Origin: Gammaproteobacteria bacterium
GTDB lineage: Bacteria; Pseudomonadota; Gammaproteobacteria; Nitrosococcales; Methylophagaceae
DNA length: 5,993 nt
Direction: 5' to 3'
Assembly: GCA_002400805.1 (NCBI GenBank)
Contig: NVRG01000103.1
Coordinates: forward strand, 1-5,993
Positions within the stretch are counted from its first letter, which is position 1, and each line of letters opens with the position of its first letter. Of this stretch, positions 1-5,986 are shown in pieces. The notes under the pieces are model-generated. The model searched no databases. It was not told the DNA's origin and worked only from the letters and a program-made list of their open reading frames with translations. A program made the translations under genes and the position numbers.

Positions 1-414
1 TTCGCCTTCCCACTCATCGGGGGTATTAAGGGTATTGATGGGATCCCAACCAATCATATGGGCACTACCACTGAACTCATCCATATAATTATTTTGTATA
101 TCTCTCAATAGATATGGCGTATTTATCAGGGTGAGTTTCAAGCCCGAGAGGGTTTCTAAATCACGACGACTGCTTGCTAAGGCTGTATTAGGGGCTAAAT
201 CATCACTTACCGCGACATAAATGCCGCCATGCGAGGCAAACCAAGCACGAAAGGCATCAATTTTTTTAAAGCTAGTGTCTAATTGATTGGTTGCAAGTTC
301 AACTGTTTCTTGCTTTTCATTATGATAATTCCACTGCAGCGATGCCATTAATAACACGGTCCAAATCACCGCTAATAGTGTAACGACGTGTTTGAGCCTT
401 AGATATTCACTCAT
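1..414 (-). CDS. Membrane-anchored protein with Tll0287-like (DUF3365) sensor domain, N-terminal part only
   Basis: Reading leftwards from ATG at 414 gives 138 open codons that run off the window edge, so the C-terminus is missing. The start is supported by an in-frame TAA four codons upstream. Residues 1-8 are short and polar, residues 9-29 form one hydrophobic span (a signal anchor), and the remainder should be periplasmic. Three blocks match the Tll0287-like/DUF3365 pattern as I know it: W58-x-x-HGGIYV near 58-67, an NPAY-like INTPYLLR at 97-104, and the closing NTLNTPDEWE at 127-136. In the family this domain usually sits at the N-terminus of a histidine kinase, diguanylate cyclase or similar signalling protein, and the lost C-terminus would decide which. 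No strong Shine-Dalgarno is visible. A 10-codon reading frame ends in an ATGA overlap with this start. Domain call fairly sure; overall function unknown. Confidence 0.8.
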   Translation of the reverse strand, partial: MSEYLRLKHVVTLLAVIWTVLLMASLQWNYHNEKQETVELATNQLDTSFKKIDAFRAWFASHGGIYVAVSDDLAPNTALASSRRDLETLSGLKLTLINTPYLLRDIQNNYMDEFSGSAHMIGWDPINTLNTPDEWEGE

Positions 415-452
415 AATCGATTAGATTCTCGTTTCTCACTCATATTTGGGAA

Positions 453-479
453 GCTATAGCCTATTTTCTTTTACGTCAA
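453..479 (-). promoter_or_regulatory. Weak candidate promoter for the leftward sensor gene
   Basis: On the minus strand TTGACG (479-474) is followed after 15 bases by TATAGC (458-453). The -35 is good (5 of 6) and the -10 fair, but the 15-base spacer is shorter than the usual 16-18. Position, about 40 bases upstream of the ATG at 414, fits. Offered as the best candidate in this short gap, not as a firm call. Confidence 0.25.
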
Positions 480-554
480 GCTATCCACAAATATACATCC
501 TTGTTTGCATAATAATAGACATATATAACATGATAAATAAATGATGGAGGATTA

Positions 555-583
555 TTGACTTAGAGCGACTATCGTCCTAAATT
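555..583 (+). promoter_or_regulatory. Candidate sigma-70 promoter for the HDOD gene
   Basis: TTGACT (555-560) and TAAATT (578-583) are separated by exactly 17 bases, matching 5 of 6 and 4 of 6 consensus positions. Transcription would begin near 590, giving a leader of about 85 bases. Alternatives in the same gap are TTGTTT-N17-TATAAC (501-529), and a perfect -35 TTGACA at 599-604 that lacks a good -10 at normal spacing. The gap is AT-rich, so chance matches are likely. Confidence 0.35.
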
Positions 584-674
584 ATGTCTTTAAGTACATT
601 GACAAAAAGATAACTTATTCTCGAAATACGGTAAAAATGCTCGCAAATCATTACCCATAAGGAATTCGACATTA

Positions 675-1538
675 ATGTTTGATATTACGGAAGCTGCCGC
701 CAAAAGCATTATTACTGGTTTTCAGATCCCAGCAAAACCTCAAGCTCTCGCTGAGTTACAACTCGAACAATCTCTCCCAGATCCATCGCCCATCGCCTTT
801 GCAGAAGTTATCTCTAAAGATGTTGCTTTATCTGCTAATGTGTTAAAAACGGTTAATTCGCCGGTTTTTGGTTTAAACAGAACCATTACGGATATCAAAC
901 AAAGCGTCATGTTGCTAGGTTGTGACAATATCAGTAATTTAGTTTCCTTTTTCCAGTTACAAACAGCATTTAGTGGCAAAAAATCTGCGATATCCCATGA
1001 GAAATATTGGGATACAGCAATGGAAACGGCCAATATGATCAGCATTCTTTTGGCACAACTAAACTTGCAAAGTGACTGTCCCATTGAAGATGCCTATGCC
1101 TTTGGCCTATTCAGGGATTGTGGCATCCCATTAATGGCGATGAAGTACGCTGACTATAAAGAAACCTTAATAGAAGCTAATAATCATCCAGAAACTATCT
1201 TTACCGACATTGAAGAAAATCACTATCAAACTAATCACGCGATTATTGGTTTTTTTGTCGCTAATTCATGGAATTTACCAAAAACCCTATGCGAATTAAT
1301 CTTAAGACACCACGAGCCAGACTTCTTACAAGCAACTGATGTAAGTACTCTACAGAAAAATTTATACGCCCTAGCAAAATTTGCCAGTAACGCCTTAAAC
1401 AAATATAAGTTCATGACCGATGATAGTGAGTGGCTGCTAGCTAAAGAGCCCGTTTTAGAGTTTTTTGGTTTGACCGAGTTTGATTACAACGATATTGAAG
1501 AAGATATCAAGGAAAGCTTTAGAACCCAGTTTGGTTAA
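675..1538 (+). CDS. HDOD-domain signalling protein
   Basis: This 287-residue cytoplasmic protein has an HDOD domain over roughly residues 15-215 and a short C-terminal tail. HDOD is a helical, metal-dependent-phosphohydrolase-like fold in which the HD catalytic residues are degenerate; such proteins act as signalling or scaffold modules, often in c-di-GMP, motility or stress circuits. Visible marks are the NSP..G block (61-66) with the following I...I..S...LG run to 82, YW at 111-112, GLFRDCGIPLM at 144-154 where a true HD enzyme would have HD (here R147-D148), H188-x-IIG, W199-x-LP and RHHEP at 211-215. No GGDEF, EAL or receiver domain is attached. An AAGGA at 659-663 lies 11 bases before ATG, slightly long but the best site. 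The gene converges on the Y-family polymerase gene with only 9 bases between the stops and no room for a terminator, so the transcripts probably overlap. The target of the protein cannot be told. Confidence 0.88.
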   Translation: MFDITEAAAKSIITGFQIPAKPQALAELQLEQSLPDPSPIAFAEVISKDVALSANVLKTVNSPVFGLNRTITDIKQSVMLLGCDNISNLVSFFQLQTAFSGKKSAISHEKYWDTAMETANMISILLAQLNLQSDCPIEDAYAFGLFRDCGIPLMAMKYADYKETLIEANNHPETIFTDIEENHYQTNHAIIGFFVANSWNLPKTLCELILRHHEPDFLQATDVSTLQKNLYALAKFASNALNKYKFMTDDSEWLLAKEPVLEFFGLTEFDYNDIEEDIKESFRTQFG

Positions 1539-1547
1539 TCATTCTCA

Positions 1548-2783
1548 TTAAACTGTTTTCCGATGCCCTGTAGGTTTCCATGCGGGTGCAATCACATTTG
1601 GCATGGTTGATCGATTTATCAGCCGTGCGGGTGCTATCGTAAATTCACCATAACGATTATTAACATCGTCTATCGCATGATTAAGTTCATCACGTTGCTG
1701 ACCGGTTTCAAGCTCAGCAAATAAATCCTGCTGCACATAATGCTGTGGATTGAATGCCGTCACTTGAACTTGCCATACTCCCTGACCTTGCCAAAAAAAT
1801 TGGATAAACTGCTGACAGAGATGGTATATCTCTCGGCCATCATCAGTAAAAAAAGCCGTGCTAGCCTTATTTTTTAACCAACCCTGTTGAGTTTTTAAAC
1901 CTATAAAAAAATGATTGGCCTGATAATGGTGTTGTCGTAACCTAGCTGCAACCTTCTCCGCCATATGTTGAAAGTAAGTCAGAATGATCTGTCTATCTTT
2001 GGTTTCCGGTGGCATGACTTTGCCATGCCCTATCGTTTTCGGTGGTTTAACGTCAGTCAGCAGCGGTTCCGGATCTTTACCTTGAGCCATTAGCCAGATA
2101 CGTCGACCTAGATTGCCATAACGTTTCGCCAATATACTGATCGGAATCTGTTTCATGTGTTTGCAATGCGTCACTTGATATTGTTTGAGAAAACCGGCCA
2201 CACCTTTATTGATACCGCATAGCTCAGTGATAACTTCATCAGCAAGTATTGCTTCAGCATTATCGGGATGAATAATCGTCAGTCCATCCGGTTTATGTTT
2301 TTTCGCGGCAAACTTCGCGGTTGTTTTATCACCACTAATACCAACGGAACAACTTAAACCTGAAGTAGCTTTGTTCACTTGCTGTTTGATCTTCTGGCCG
2401 ATATCCAACGGGCTATGATATAAATGTTGGCAATGCGTCAAATCAAGAAAGGCTTCATCCACACTGTAAATCTCAATATCTGGCGTGATATTAAGCAATG
2501 ATGCCATGATTTTTGTTGAAATATCAGCATAACGATACGGCCTAGAAGGGGCCTGAATCAGATGAGGGCACAATAGTCGGGCTTGTTTTAACCTCATGCC
2601 GGTTTTAATACCGTATGCTCTCGCCTCATAAGATGAAGTAATAATAGTGGTGCCTAAGCGGCCATTAGTCACCGCCACTGGTTTCTTTTGCCAATCAGAA
2701 TGATCTTGCTGTTCAATCGCGGCAAAAAAACAATTCATGTCCACCAAGGCGATCATACGTGGCCATGCTTGCGAGTCCTCCAT
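1548..2783 (-). CDS. Y-family translesion DNA polymerase (DinB/UmuC-like)
   Basis: A 411-residue error-prone DNA polymerase that would copy across damaged template bases. Catalytic acidic residues are intact: D15 in VDMNCFF, and D109-E110 in YSVDEAF. This distinguishes it from inactive ImuB relatives. F20, the second F of the CFF motif, is in the steric-gate position that excludes ribonucleotides, and the motif is DinB-like; UmuC has a tyrosine there. SYEAR (51-55) and YGIKTGM (57-63) are finger-region motifs, SVGISGDKTTAKFAAKKHKPDGL (146-168) is the thumb-side conserved block, and QQDLF at 351-355 fits the beta-clamp-binding pattern QxxLF. The C-terminus (NRYGEFTI, then IAPAWKP) is UmuC-like. 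The start lies 12 bases after the lexA stop, with only a weak ribosome site, so translational coupling is likely. A GGAGG occurs inside codons 1-3, but the next in-frame ATG (codon 10) is too far from it, so ATG at 2783 is kept. Exact subfamily unresolved. Confidence 0.92.
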   Translation of the reverse strand: MEDSQAWPRMIALVDMNCFFAAIEQQDHSDWQKKPVAVTNGRLGTTIITSSYEARAYGIKTGMRLKQARLLCPHLIQAPSRPYRYADISTKIMASLLNITPDIEIYSVDEAFLDLTHCQHLYHSPLDIGQKIKQQVNKATSGLSCSVGISGDKTTAKFAAKKHKPDGLTIIHPDNAEAILADEVITELCGINKGVAGFLKQYQVTHCKHMKQIPISILAKRYGNLGRRIWLMAQGKDPEPLLTDVKPPKTIGHGKVMPPETKDRQIILTYFQHMAEKVAARLRQHHYQANHFFIGLKTQQGWLKNKASTAFFTDDGREIYHLCQQFIQFFWQGQGVWQVQVTAFNPQHYVQQDLFAELETGQQRDELNHAIDDVNNRYGEFTIAPARLINRSTMPNVIAPAWKPTGHRKTV

Positions 2784-2795
2784 ATCAGCTACTGC

Positions 2796-3413
2796 TTAAG
2801 GATAGGTACGTAACTGGCCCACCACCACACCCTGTATTCTGACGCGCTCCGATGACAAAGTAATCGGTTCATAATCAGCATTAGCAGGCATTAACGTCAC
2901 CGTGCCATCATCATTAATTAACAATGTTTTTAAGGTGGCATCATAACCATCAACTAAGGCAACAACAATTTCACCATTGCGTGCCCGCGGTTGTGATTGC
3001 ACCACTACCCAGTCACCCGACATGATGGCTTTATCAATCATCGAGTCACCATTCACCTTAAGCACAAAACGGTCCTTGCCCGAAAACATTTCACTTAAAT
3101 CAATTTCGGTTTCATCAGCGACGGCTTCTATCAAACGGCCAGCAGCAATTTTTCCCATTACGGGCAATATCACAGGCTGTGTTAGTTCATGTTGCTGTTC
3201 CGCAGATTGTTTAACCAAAACCAGACCACGCGTTCTACCAACATGACGTTCCATCAGCCCAGCATCAACCAAGGCTTGAATATAACGGTGAGTTGTACCT
3301 TGTGAGCTGATACCTAGTCCTTTTGCGATTTCAGCTACTAAGGGTGAGCGTCCATGATTTTGAATATAGTTACGGATAAAGTCCAAAGTATCTTGTTGAC
3401 GTTCAGTAAGCAT
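2796..3413 (-). CDS. lexA: LexA-type self-cleaving SOS repressor
   Basis: A 205-residue protein, close to the roughly 200 usual for LexA. Residues 1-65 form a winged helix-turn-helix (LTERQQDTLDFIRNYI, then EIAKGLGISSQGTTHRYIQAL, wing ending GRTRGLVLV). Residues 80-205 are the S24 autoprotease: the scissile pair is A91-G92 in GKIAAG, nucleophile S124 in NGDSM, and general base K162 in ATLKTL. All parts needed for RecA-stimulated self-cleavage are present. The recognition helix (SSQGTTHRY) differs from the E. coli one (RSPNAAEEH), which suggests a different operator. AGGAG at 3424-3420 lies 6 bases before ATG. It heads an operon with the Y-family polymerase 12 bases downstream. Whether this is the only LexA of the organism or a second one dedicated to the polymerase cannot be seen; a UmuD-like role is less likely because the DNA-binding domain is complete. 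Confidence 0.93.
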   Translation of the reverse strand: MLTERQQDTLDFIRNYIQNHGRSPLVAEIAKGLGISSQGTTHRYIQALVDAGLMERHVGRTRGLVLVKQSAEQQHELTQPVILPVMGKIAAGRLIEAVADETEIDLSEMFSGKDRFVLKVNGDSMIDKAIMSGDWVVVQSQPRARNGEIVVALVDGYDATLKTLLINDDGTVTLMPANADYEPITLSSERVRIQGVVVGQLRTYP

Positions 3414-3452
3414 TATCTTCTCCTCTCTAGTGAGAACAATATGAGAAGAGAA

Positions 3453-3481
3453 AATATAGAGAATAAAATTATTCTCCGCAA
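3453..3481 (-). promoter_or_regulatory. Promoter of the lexA-polymerase operon
   Basis: On the minus strand TTGCGG (3481-3476) and TATATT (3458-3453) are exactly 17 bases apart. The -10 matches 5 of 6 consensus positions; the -35 matches only TTG, which is common for repressed promoters. Transcription would begin near 3446, about 33 bases before the ATG at 3413. The spacer is filled by a palindrome, given as a separate entry. Confidence 0.6.
3459..3476. promoter_or_regulatory. Candidate LexA operator, palindrome in the promoter spacer
   Basis: The minus strand reads GAGAATAA-TT-TTATTCTC, a perfect inverted repeat with 8-base arms and a 2-base centre. It fills the spacer of the lexA promoter and overlaps the last base of the -35, where a dimeric repressor would block RNA polymerase. 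Further GAGAA half-sites lie at 3443-3447 and 3432-3436 (plus strand), and a TTCTC at 3418-3422 overlaps the ribosome site. LexA genes are typically autoregulated, so assignment to LexA is a strong inference but not shown. The motif is not the E. coli CTGT-N8-ACAG form, and no such box was found near this gene. Confidence 0.6.
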
Positions 3482-3761
3482 GTATTTACTTAAACTTAAT
3501 GATAAATAGATATCAAATTACCCTGCTTTATTTATTCATCACCATACATAACAAGGCGTTAACAGTGAGTAAGCATTTATCAAGTTATGCACCTCCTACA
3601 ATTAAAGCTCAAACCTAAGGTGAGACATTTGCGCTAAGTTATTGAAACAGCTAAAAATACCGCTAACATGATGATTTTTATAAACTATAAATTTATGGTT
3701 ATTTATTAACCAATCTCTCGACTGACATTATTAAAGAATGACTTAGCGAGTTCTCTGCCAA

Positions 3762-3796
3762 TTACTCACAGAGTTATCCACAGATTTTGTGGGTAA
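3762..3796. promoter_or_regulatory. Cluster of three DnaA-box-like 9-mers
   Basis: TTATCCACA at 3774-3782 is a perfect DnaA box. TTACTCACA at 3762-3770 (plus) and TTACCCACA at 3796-3788 (minus) each resemble it with the fourth base changed. The last two boxes also form an inverted repeat with 8 of 9 bases pairing around GATTT. An AT-rich stretch lies just to the left (about 3650-3720). No dnaA, dnaN, gidA or rep gene is nearby, so this is more likely a DnaA-binding or titration site, or chance, than an origin. Confidence 0.35.
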
Positions 3797-3814
3797 GTGA
3801 CAAAATTGTGACAA
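3797..3814 (+). repeat. GTGACAA direct repeat, 11-base period
   Basis: GTGACAA occurs at 3797-3803 and again at 3808-3814, separated by AATT. The 11-base period is about one helical turn, as expected for a protein binding one face of DNA. It sits about 25 bases upstream of the candidate sulP -35, where an activator could bind. The regulator is unknown. Confidence 0.35.
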
Positions 3815-3838
3815 TCGCCACTACCTCGTTCCACCAAC

Positions 3839-3867
3839 TGGACTTTCACCGTGTAAATCAGGATAAT
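3839..3867 (+). promoter_or_regulatory. Candidate sigma-70 promoter for sulP
   Basis: TGGACT (3839-3844) and GATAAT (3862-3867) are spaced by 17 bases, matching 4 of 6 and 5 of 6 consensus positions. Transcription would begin near 3874, leaving a leader of about 150 bases that includes the hairpin at 3921-3947. Confidence 0.4.
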
Positions 3868-3920
3868 TAGCGCCCATCTCTGCGAGCTATTCTGGTGTTC
3901 GCGATATCGACAAGACTCTA

Positions 3921-3947
3921 CGTTACTGATGAAGCATCAGTGCAACG
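3921..3947 (+). promoter_or_regulatory. Hairpin in the presumed sulP leader
   Basis: ACTGATG (3925-3931) and CATCAGT (3935-3941) pair around the loop AAG, and CGTT (3921-3924) pairs with AACG (3944-3947) across a 2-base bulge. This makes an 11-pair stem. No T-run follows, so it is not an intrinsic terminator. It may be a leader RNA structure or an inverted protein-binding site. No known riboswitch class is recognised. Confidence 0.4.
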
Positions 3948-4024
3948 TTAAATACCAAGTCATGTGGTTATCGCCAAGCAAGCTCAGCTATTTTTGCCCA
4001 ATCATTTAAGCCTCAAGGTATTAC

Positions 4025-5554
4025 ATGTTTACTCTGCTTACCCAAAGACCGAGCAACGTCAAAAACGACGTATTATCCGGTTTAACTGTCGCCCTCGCAT
4101 TAGTGCCAGAAGCCGTTGCTTTTGCTTTTGTTGCTGGTGTTGAACCCTTAGTCGGCCTTTATGCTGCCTTCCTTGTTGGTTTAATTACCGCTGTTATCGG
4201 CGGACGTCCGGGCATGATCTCCGGTGCGACTGGCGCCTTAGCGGTTGTCATGGTCGCCCTGGTCGCTCAACATGGTGTGCAATATCTATTTGCTACTGTG
4301 GTATTAATGGGGACATTCCAAATTCTGGCTGGAACATTCCACCTAGGGAAGTTTATCCGTATGGTGCCTCACCCAGTAATGCTGGGTTTTGTTAATGGCT
4401 TGGCCTTGGTGATTTTCTTGGCACAATTAAAATCATTCAAGGTTGAAGATAGTAATGGCATCGAGCAATGGCTAACCGGTAATCCCTTATGGACCATGTT
4501 GGCATTGGTTGGCCTAACCATGTTTATCAGTCAATTTTTACCAAAATTAACTAAGGCCGTACCTTCCTCTCTTGCTGCCATTCTTGTCGTCTCTTTACTG
4601 GCTATTGGTCTTGATTTGGATATTCGCTCGGTGGGCGATATTGCTTCCATTGCCGGCGGTTTTCCTGAATTTAGTATTCCCACTGTGCCATTAAACTGGG
4701 AAACCTTAGTCATTATTGCCCCCTATGCCTTCATTTTGGCCCTGATTGGCTTGATTGAATCGTTATTAACTTTAACCTTAATTGATGAAATGACCGAAAC
4801 TACCGGCCGACCTAATAAGGAATGTGTCGCTCAGGGTGTTGCCAATACGGTCACAGGATTTTTTGGTGGCATGGGTGGTTGTGCGATGATTGGTCAAAGC
4901 ATGATCAATATTAATTCGGGTGGTCGTGGCCGTCTATCGGGTTTATCGGCCGCCCTATTTTTATTATTCTTTATTTTAGTTGCCTCACCGCTTATCGAAG
5001 TGATTCCCATAGCCGCCTTAACGGGGGTTATGTTTATGGTGGTATTAGGTACCTTTGAGTGGGCCAGCTTCCGCCTACTTGGCCGTATCCCCTTATCTGA
5101 TACCTTGATCGGCATCTCTGTGGCCGTGATCACCGTATTCACTGATCTGGCGATTGCCGTGATAGTCGGTATTATTATTTCCGCCCTTGTATTTGCATGG
5201 CAGCATGCCAAGCATATTTATATTAATAGTTCGGTTAATGAGCAAGGTTCGATGGAGCATGAATTGAATGGCCCCTTGTTTTTTGGTTCGGTACGCAACT
5301 TCGCAGAGTTATTTGACCCGAAATCAGGTCCTAACGATGTAATCCTAGATTTCAAAAATTCGCGTGTTTATGACCACTCAGCAATCGAAGCCATTGATAA
5401 TCTTGCCGAGCGTTATATCAAAGCAGGGAAAAAACTACATCTGCGTCACTTAAGTGATGAATGCAAACTGCTATTGAAAAATGCCGAGAGTCTTATTGAG
5501 GTCAATGTATTGGAAGATCCTCACTACCATATTGCCGATGACAAATTGGCATAA
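4025..5554 (+). CDS. SulP-family anion transporter with C-terminal STAS domain
   Basis: A 509-residue inner-membrane transporter of the SulP/SLC26 family (COG0659), which moves sulfate, bicarbonate or other anions. Residues 14 to about 395 are strongly hydrophobic with the family arrangement of some 12-14 helices. Diagnostic blocks are [17 protein letters not shown] (19-35), [13 protein letters not shown] shortly after, [19 protein letters not shown], and the [13 protein letters not shown] loop. A compact STAS domain spans about 412-500, with D450-H-S452 at the loop that carries the regulatory serine in related anti-sigma-factor antagonists. Family members usually have PQ at positions 28-29; here it is P28-E29. 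The segment [16 protein letters not shown] aligns with the substrate/sodium-site helix of cyanobacterial BicA, with E in place of D; that alignment is from memory. Substrate is therefore open, bicarbonate or sulfate being equally possible. AAGG at 4015-4018 lies 6 bases before ATG. A 34-residue membrane peptide follows after 70 bases, before the terminator. Confidence 0.92.
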   Translation: MFTLLTQRPSNVKNDVLSGLTVALALVPEAVAFAFVAGVEPLVGLYAAFLVGLITAVIGGRPGMISGATGALAVVMVALVAQHGVQYLFATVVLMGTFQILAGTFHLGKFIRMVPHPVMLGFVNGLALVIFLAQLKSFKVEDSNGIEQWLTGNPLWTMLALVGLTMFISQFLPKLTKAVPSSLAAILVVSLLAIGLDLDIRSVGDIASIAGGFPEFSIPTVPLNWETLVIIAPYAFILALIGLIESLLTLTLIDEMTETTGRPNKECVAQGVANTVTGFFGGMGGCAMIGQSMININSGGRGRLSGLSAALFLLFFILVASPLIEVIPIAALTGVMFMVVLGTFEWASFRLLGRIPLSDTLIGISVAVITVFTDLAIAVIVGIIISALVFAWQHAKHIYINSSVNEQGSMEHELNGPLFFGSVRNFAELFDPKSGPNDVILDFKNSRVYDHSAIEAIDNLAERYIKAGKKLHLRHLSDECKLLLKNAESLIEVNVLEDPHYHIADDKLA

Positions 5555-5624
5555 TAGCGCCGTAACTGCTATTGTTAGCTCAAATTTCGTAAAAAACTCT
5601 ATTTAAAAAGTAAGAGAAAATATC

Positions 5625-5729
5625 ATGGAAAAACTAGAAAAATTTGTCATTGAACAATTCCCTTATATCATTATTTCATTTGCTGCATTTTGGTTCGCCT
5701 TAATTGCCTATGGATTAATCAACTCTTAA
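5625..5729 (+). CDS. 34-residue single-span membrane peptide, unknown function
   Basis: ATG at 5625 opens 34 codons ending in TAA. AAGAGA at 5612-5617 lies 7 bases upstream as a plausible ribosome site. The first 11 residues (MEKLEKFVIEQ) are charged and could form an amphipathic helix; residues 12-32 are hydrophobic (IIISFAAFWFALIAYGLI), enough for one membrane helix, ending in NS. It follows sulP by 70 bases on the same strand and precedes a strong terminator, so it is probably co-transcribed. Small single-span peptides of this size often stabilise or regulate a larger membrane protein, as CydX, KdpF and AcrZ do; by position SulP would be the partner, which is inference. I do not recognise the family. 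That it is real is supported by a related reading frame on the opposite strand at 5897-5986, which keeps the W-F-x-L-x-A-Y-G-L-I-x-S ending and the stop position. Confidence 0.7.
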   Translation: MEKLEKFVIEQFPYIIISFAAFWFALIAYGLINS

Positions 5730-5750
5730 AACAAACTAATTGTTTCACTA

Positions 5751-5781
5751 AAAAAAGCCAGTCTCGATGACTGGCTTTTTT
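5751..5781. terminator. Strong intrinsic terminator, probably bidirectional
   Basis: A perfect 13-pair stem (5751-5763 with 5769-5781) closes a 5-base loop, TCGAT. The core is GCCAGTC/GACTGGC, flanked by six A on the left and six T on the right. Both strands therefore yield a GC-rich hairpin followed by a U-run. It ends the sulP and small-peptide transcript, and can also stop transcription arriving from the right on the minus strand. Confidence 0.93.
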
Positions 5782-5896
5782 GTATCTAAAACAAAACCAT
5801 CCTTGATCCAGAGCAAGGTCTAATCCTCCCAGATGGACGATGATTGGGTTGTACACATAACTTAATCAAACCAGCTCGGGGGAGTGCATAGGATTT

Positions 5897-5986
5897 TTAT
5901 GACAGGATTAAGCCGTAAGCAACCAAGATGAACCACATAATGGCAAAGATGAAGATGATTTCAGTAAAACAATTAACAATGCACTT
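5897..5986 (-). pseudogene. Second copy of the small membrane peptide, start missing
   Basis: Minus-strand codons from 5986 to the TAA at 5899-5897 encode a hydrophobic peptide whose last 27 residues align without gaps with the 34-residue peptide at 5625-5729. I count 14 of 27 identities, including FAxxWFxLxAYGLIxS and the same stop position. Of nine identical residues in the last 14 codons, five use different codons, so the likeness is in the protein and not a recent DNA copy. No ATG, GTG or TTG start exists where expected: an in-frame TAA at 5989-5987 lies just upstream, and the only ATG (5938-5936) is inside the membrane span with no ribosome site. It may be a frameshifted or truncated relic, may start at ATT (5980), or the window may carry a sequence error near its edge. 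Homology is confident; status as pseudogene is not. Confidence 0.5.

Larger units (their letters stand above)
3414..4024. other. 611-base gap between divergent lexA and sulP, no convincing gene
   Basis: I see no open frame with family resemblance on either strand. Contents in order: the lexA ribosome site, operator and promoter (3418-3481); AT-rich sequence (about 3481-3570 and 3650-3720); DnaA-box-like 9-mers (3762-3796); a GTGACAA direct repeat (3797-3814); a candidate sulP promoter (3839-3867); a leader hairpin (3921-3947); and the sulP ribosome site AAGG (4015-4018). The stretch is unusually long for two divergent promoters, so a small RNA cannot be excluded, but no promoter-plus-terminator pair is visible. 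Confidence 0.6.

Noticed and set aside
740..1084. Minus-strand open frame of 114 codons inside the HDOD gene
   Set aside because: Fully antisense to a well-supported HDOD domain, with no family resemblance; a shadow frame.
2977..3246. Plus-strand open frame of 89 codons inside lexA
   Set aside because: Antisense to the conserved LexA protease domain, with low-complexity serine/cysteine-rich translation and no recognisable domain.
3549..3564. TAACAAGGCGTTAAC, resembling an end of an integron attC site
   Set aside because: No matching complementary second end and no integron cassette arrangement nearby.
3650..3796. AT-rich region plus DnaA boxes as a full replication origin
   Set aside because: No dnaA, dnaN, gidA or rep gene, and no array of AT-rich 13-mers; too few boxes to call an origin.
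3821..3877. 18-codon minus-strand frame from ATG at 3877
   Set aside because: No ribosome site, very short, and overlaps the better-supported sulP promoter region.
4894..5211. Minus-strand open frame of 105 codons inside sulP (and a shorter one at 4531-4713)
   Set aside because: Antisense to conserved transmembrane helices; translation shows no domain and no ribosome site.
5801..5818. CCTTG...CAAGG hairpin as a terminator for the minus-strand peptide
   Set aside because: Only a 5-pair stem with an 8-base loop and an interrupted T-run; the 13-pair hairpin at 5751-5781 explains termination better.
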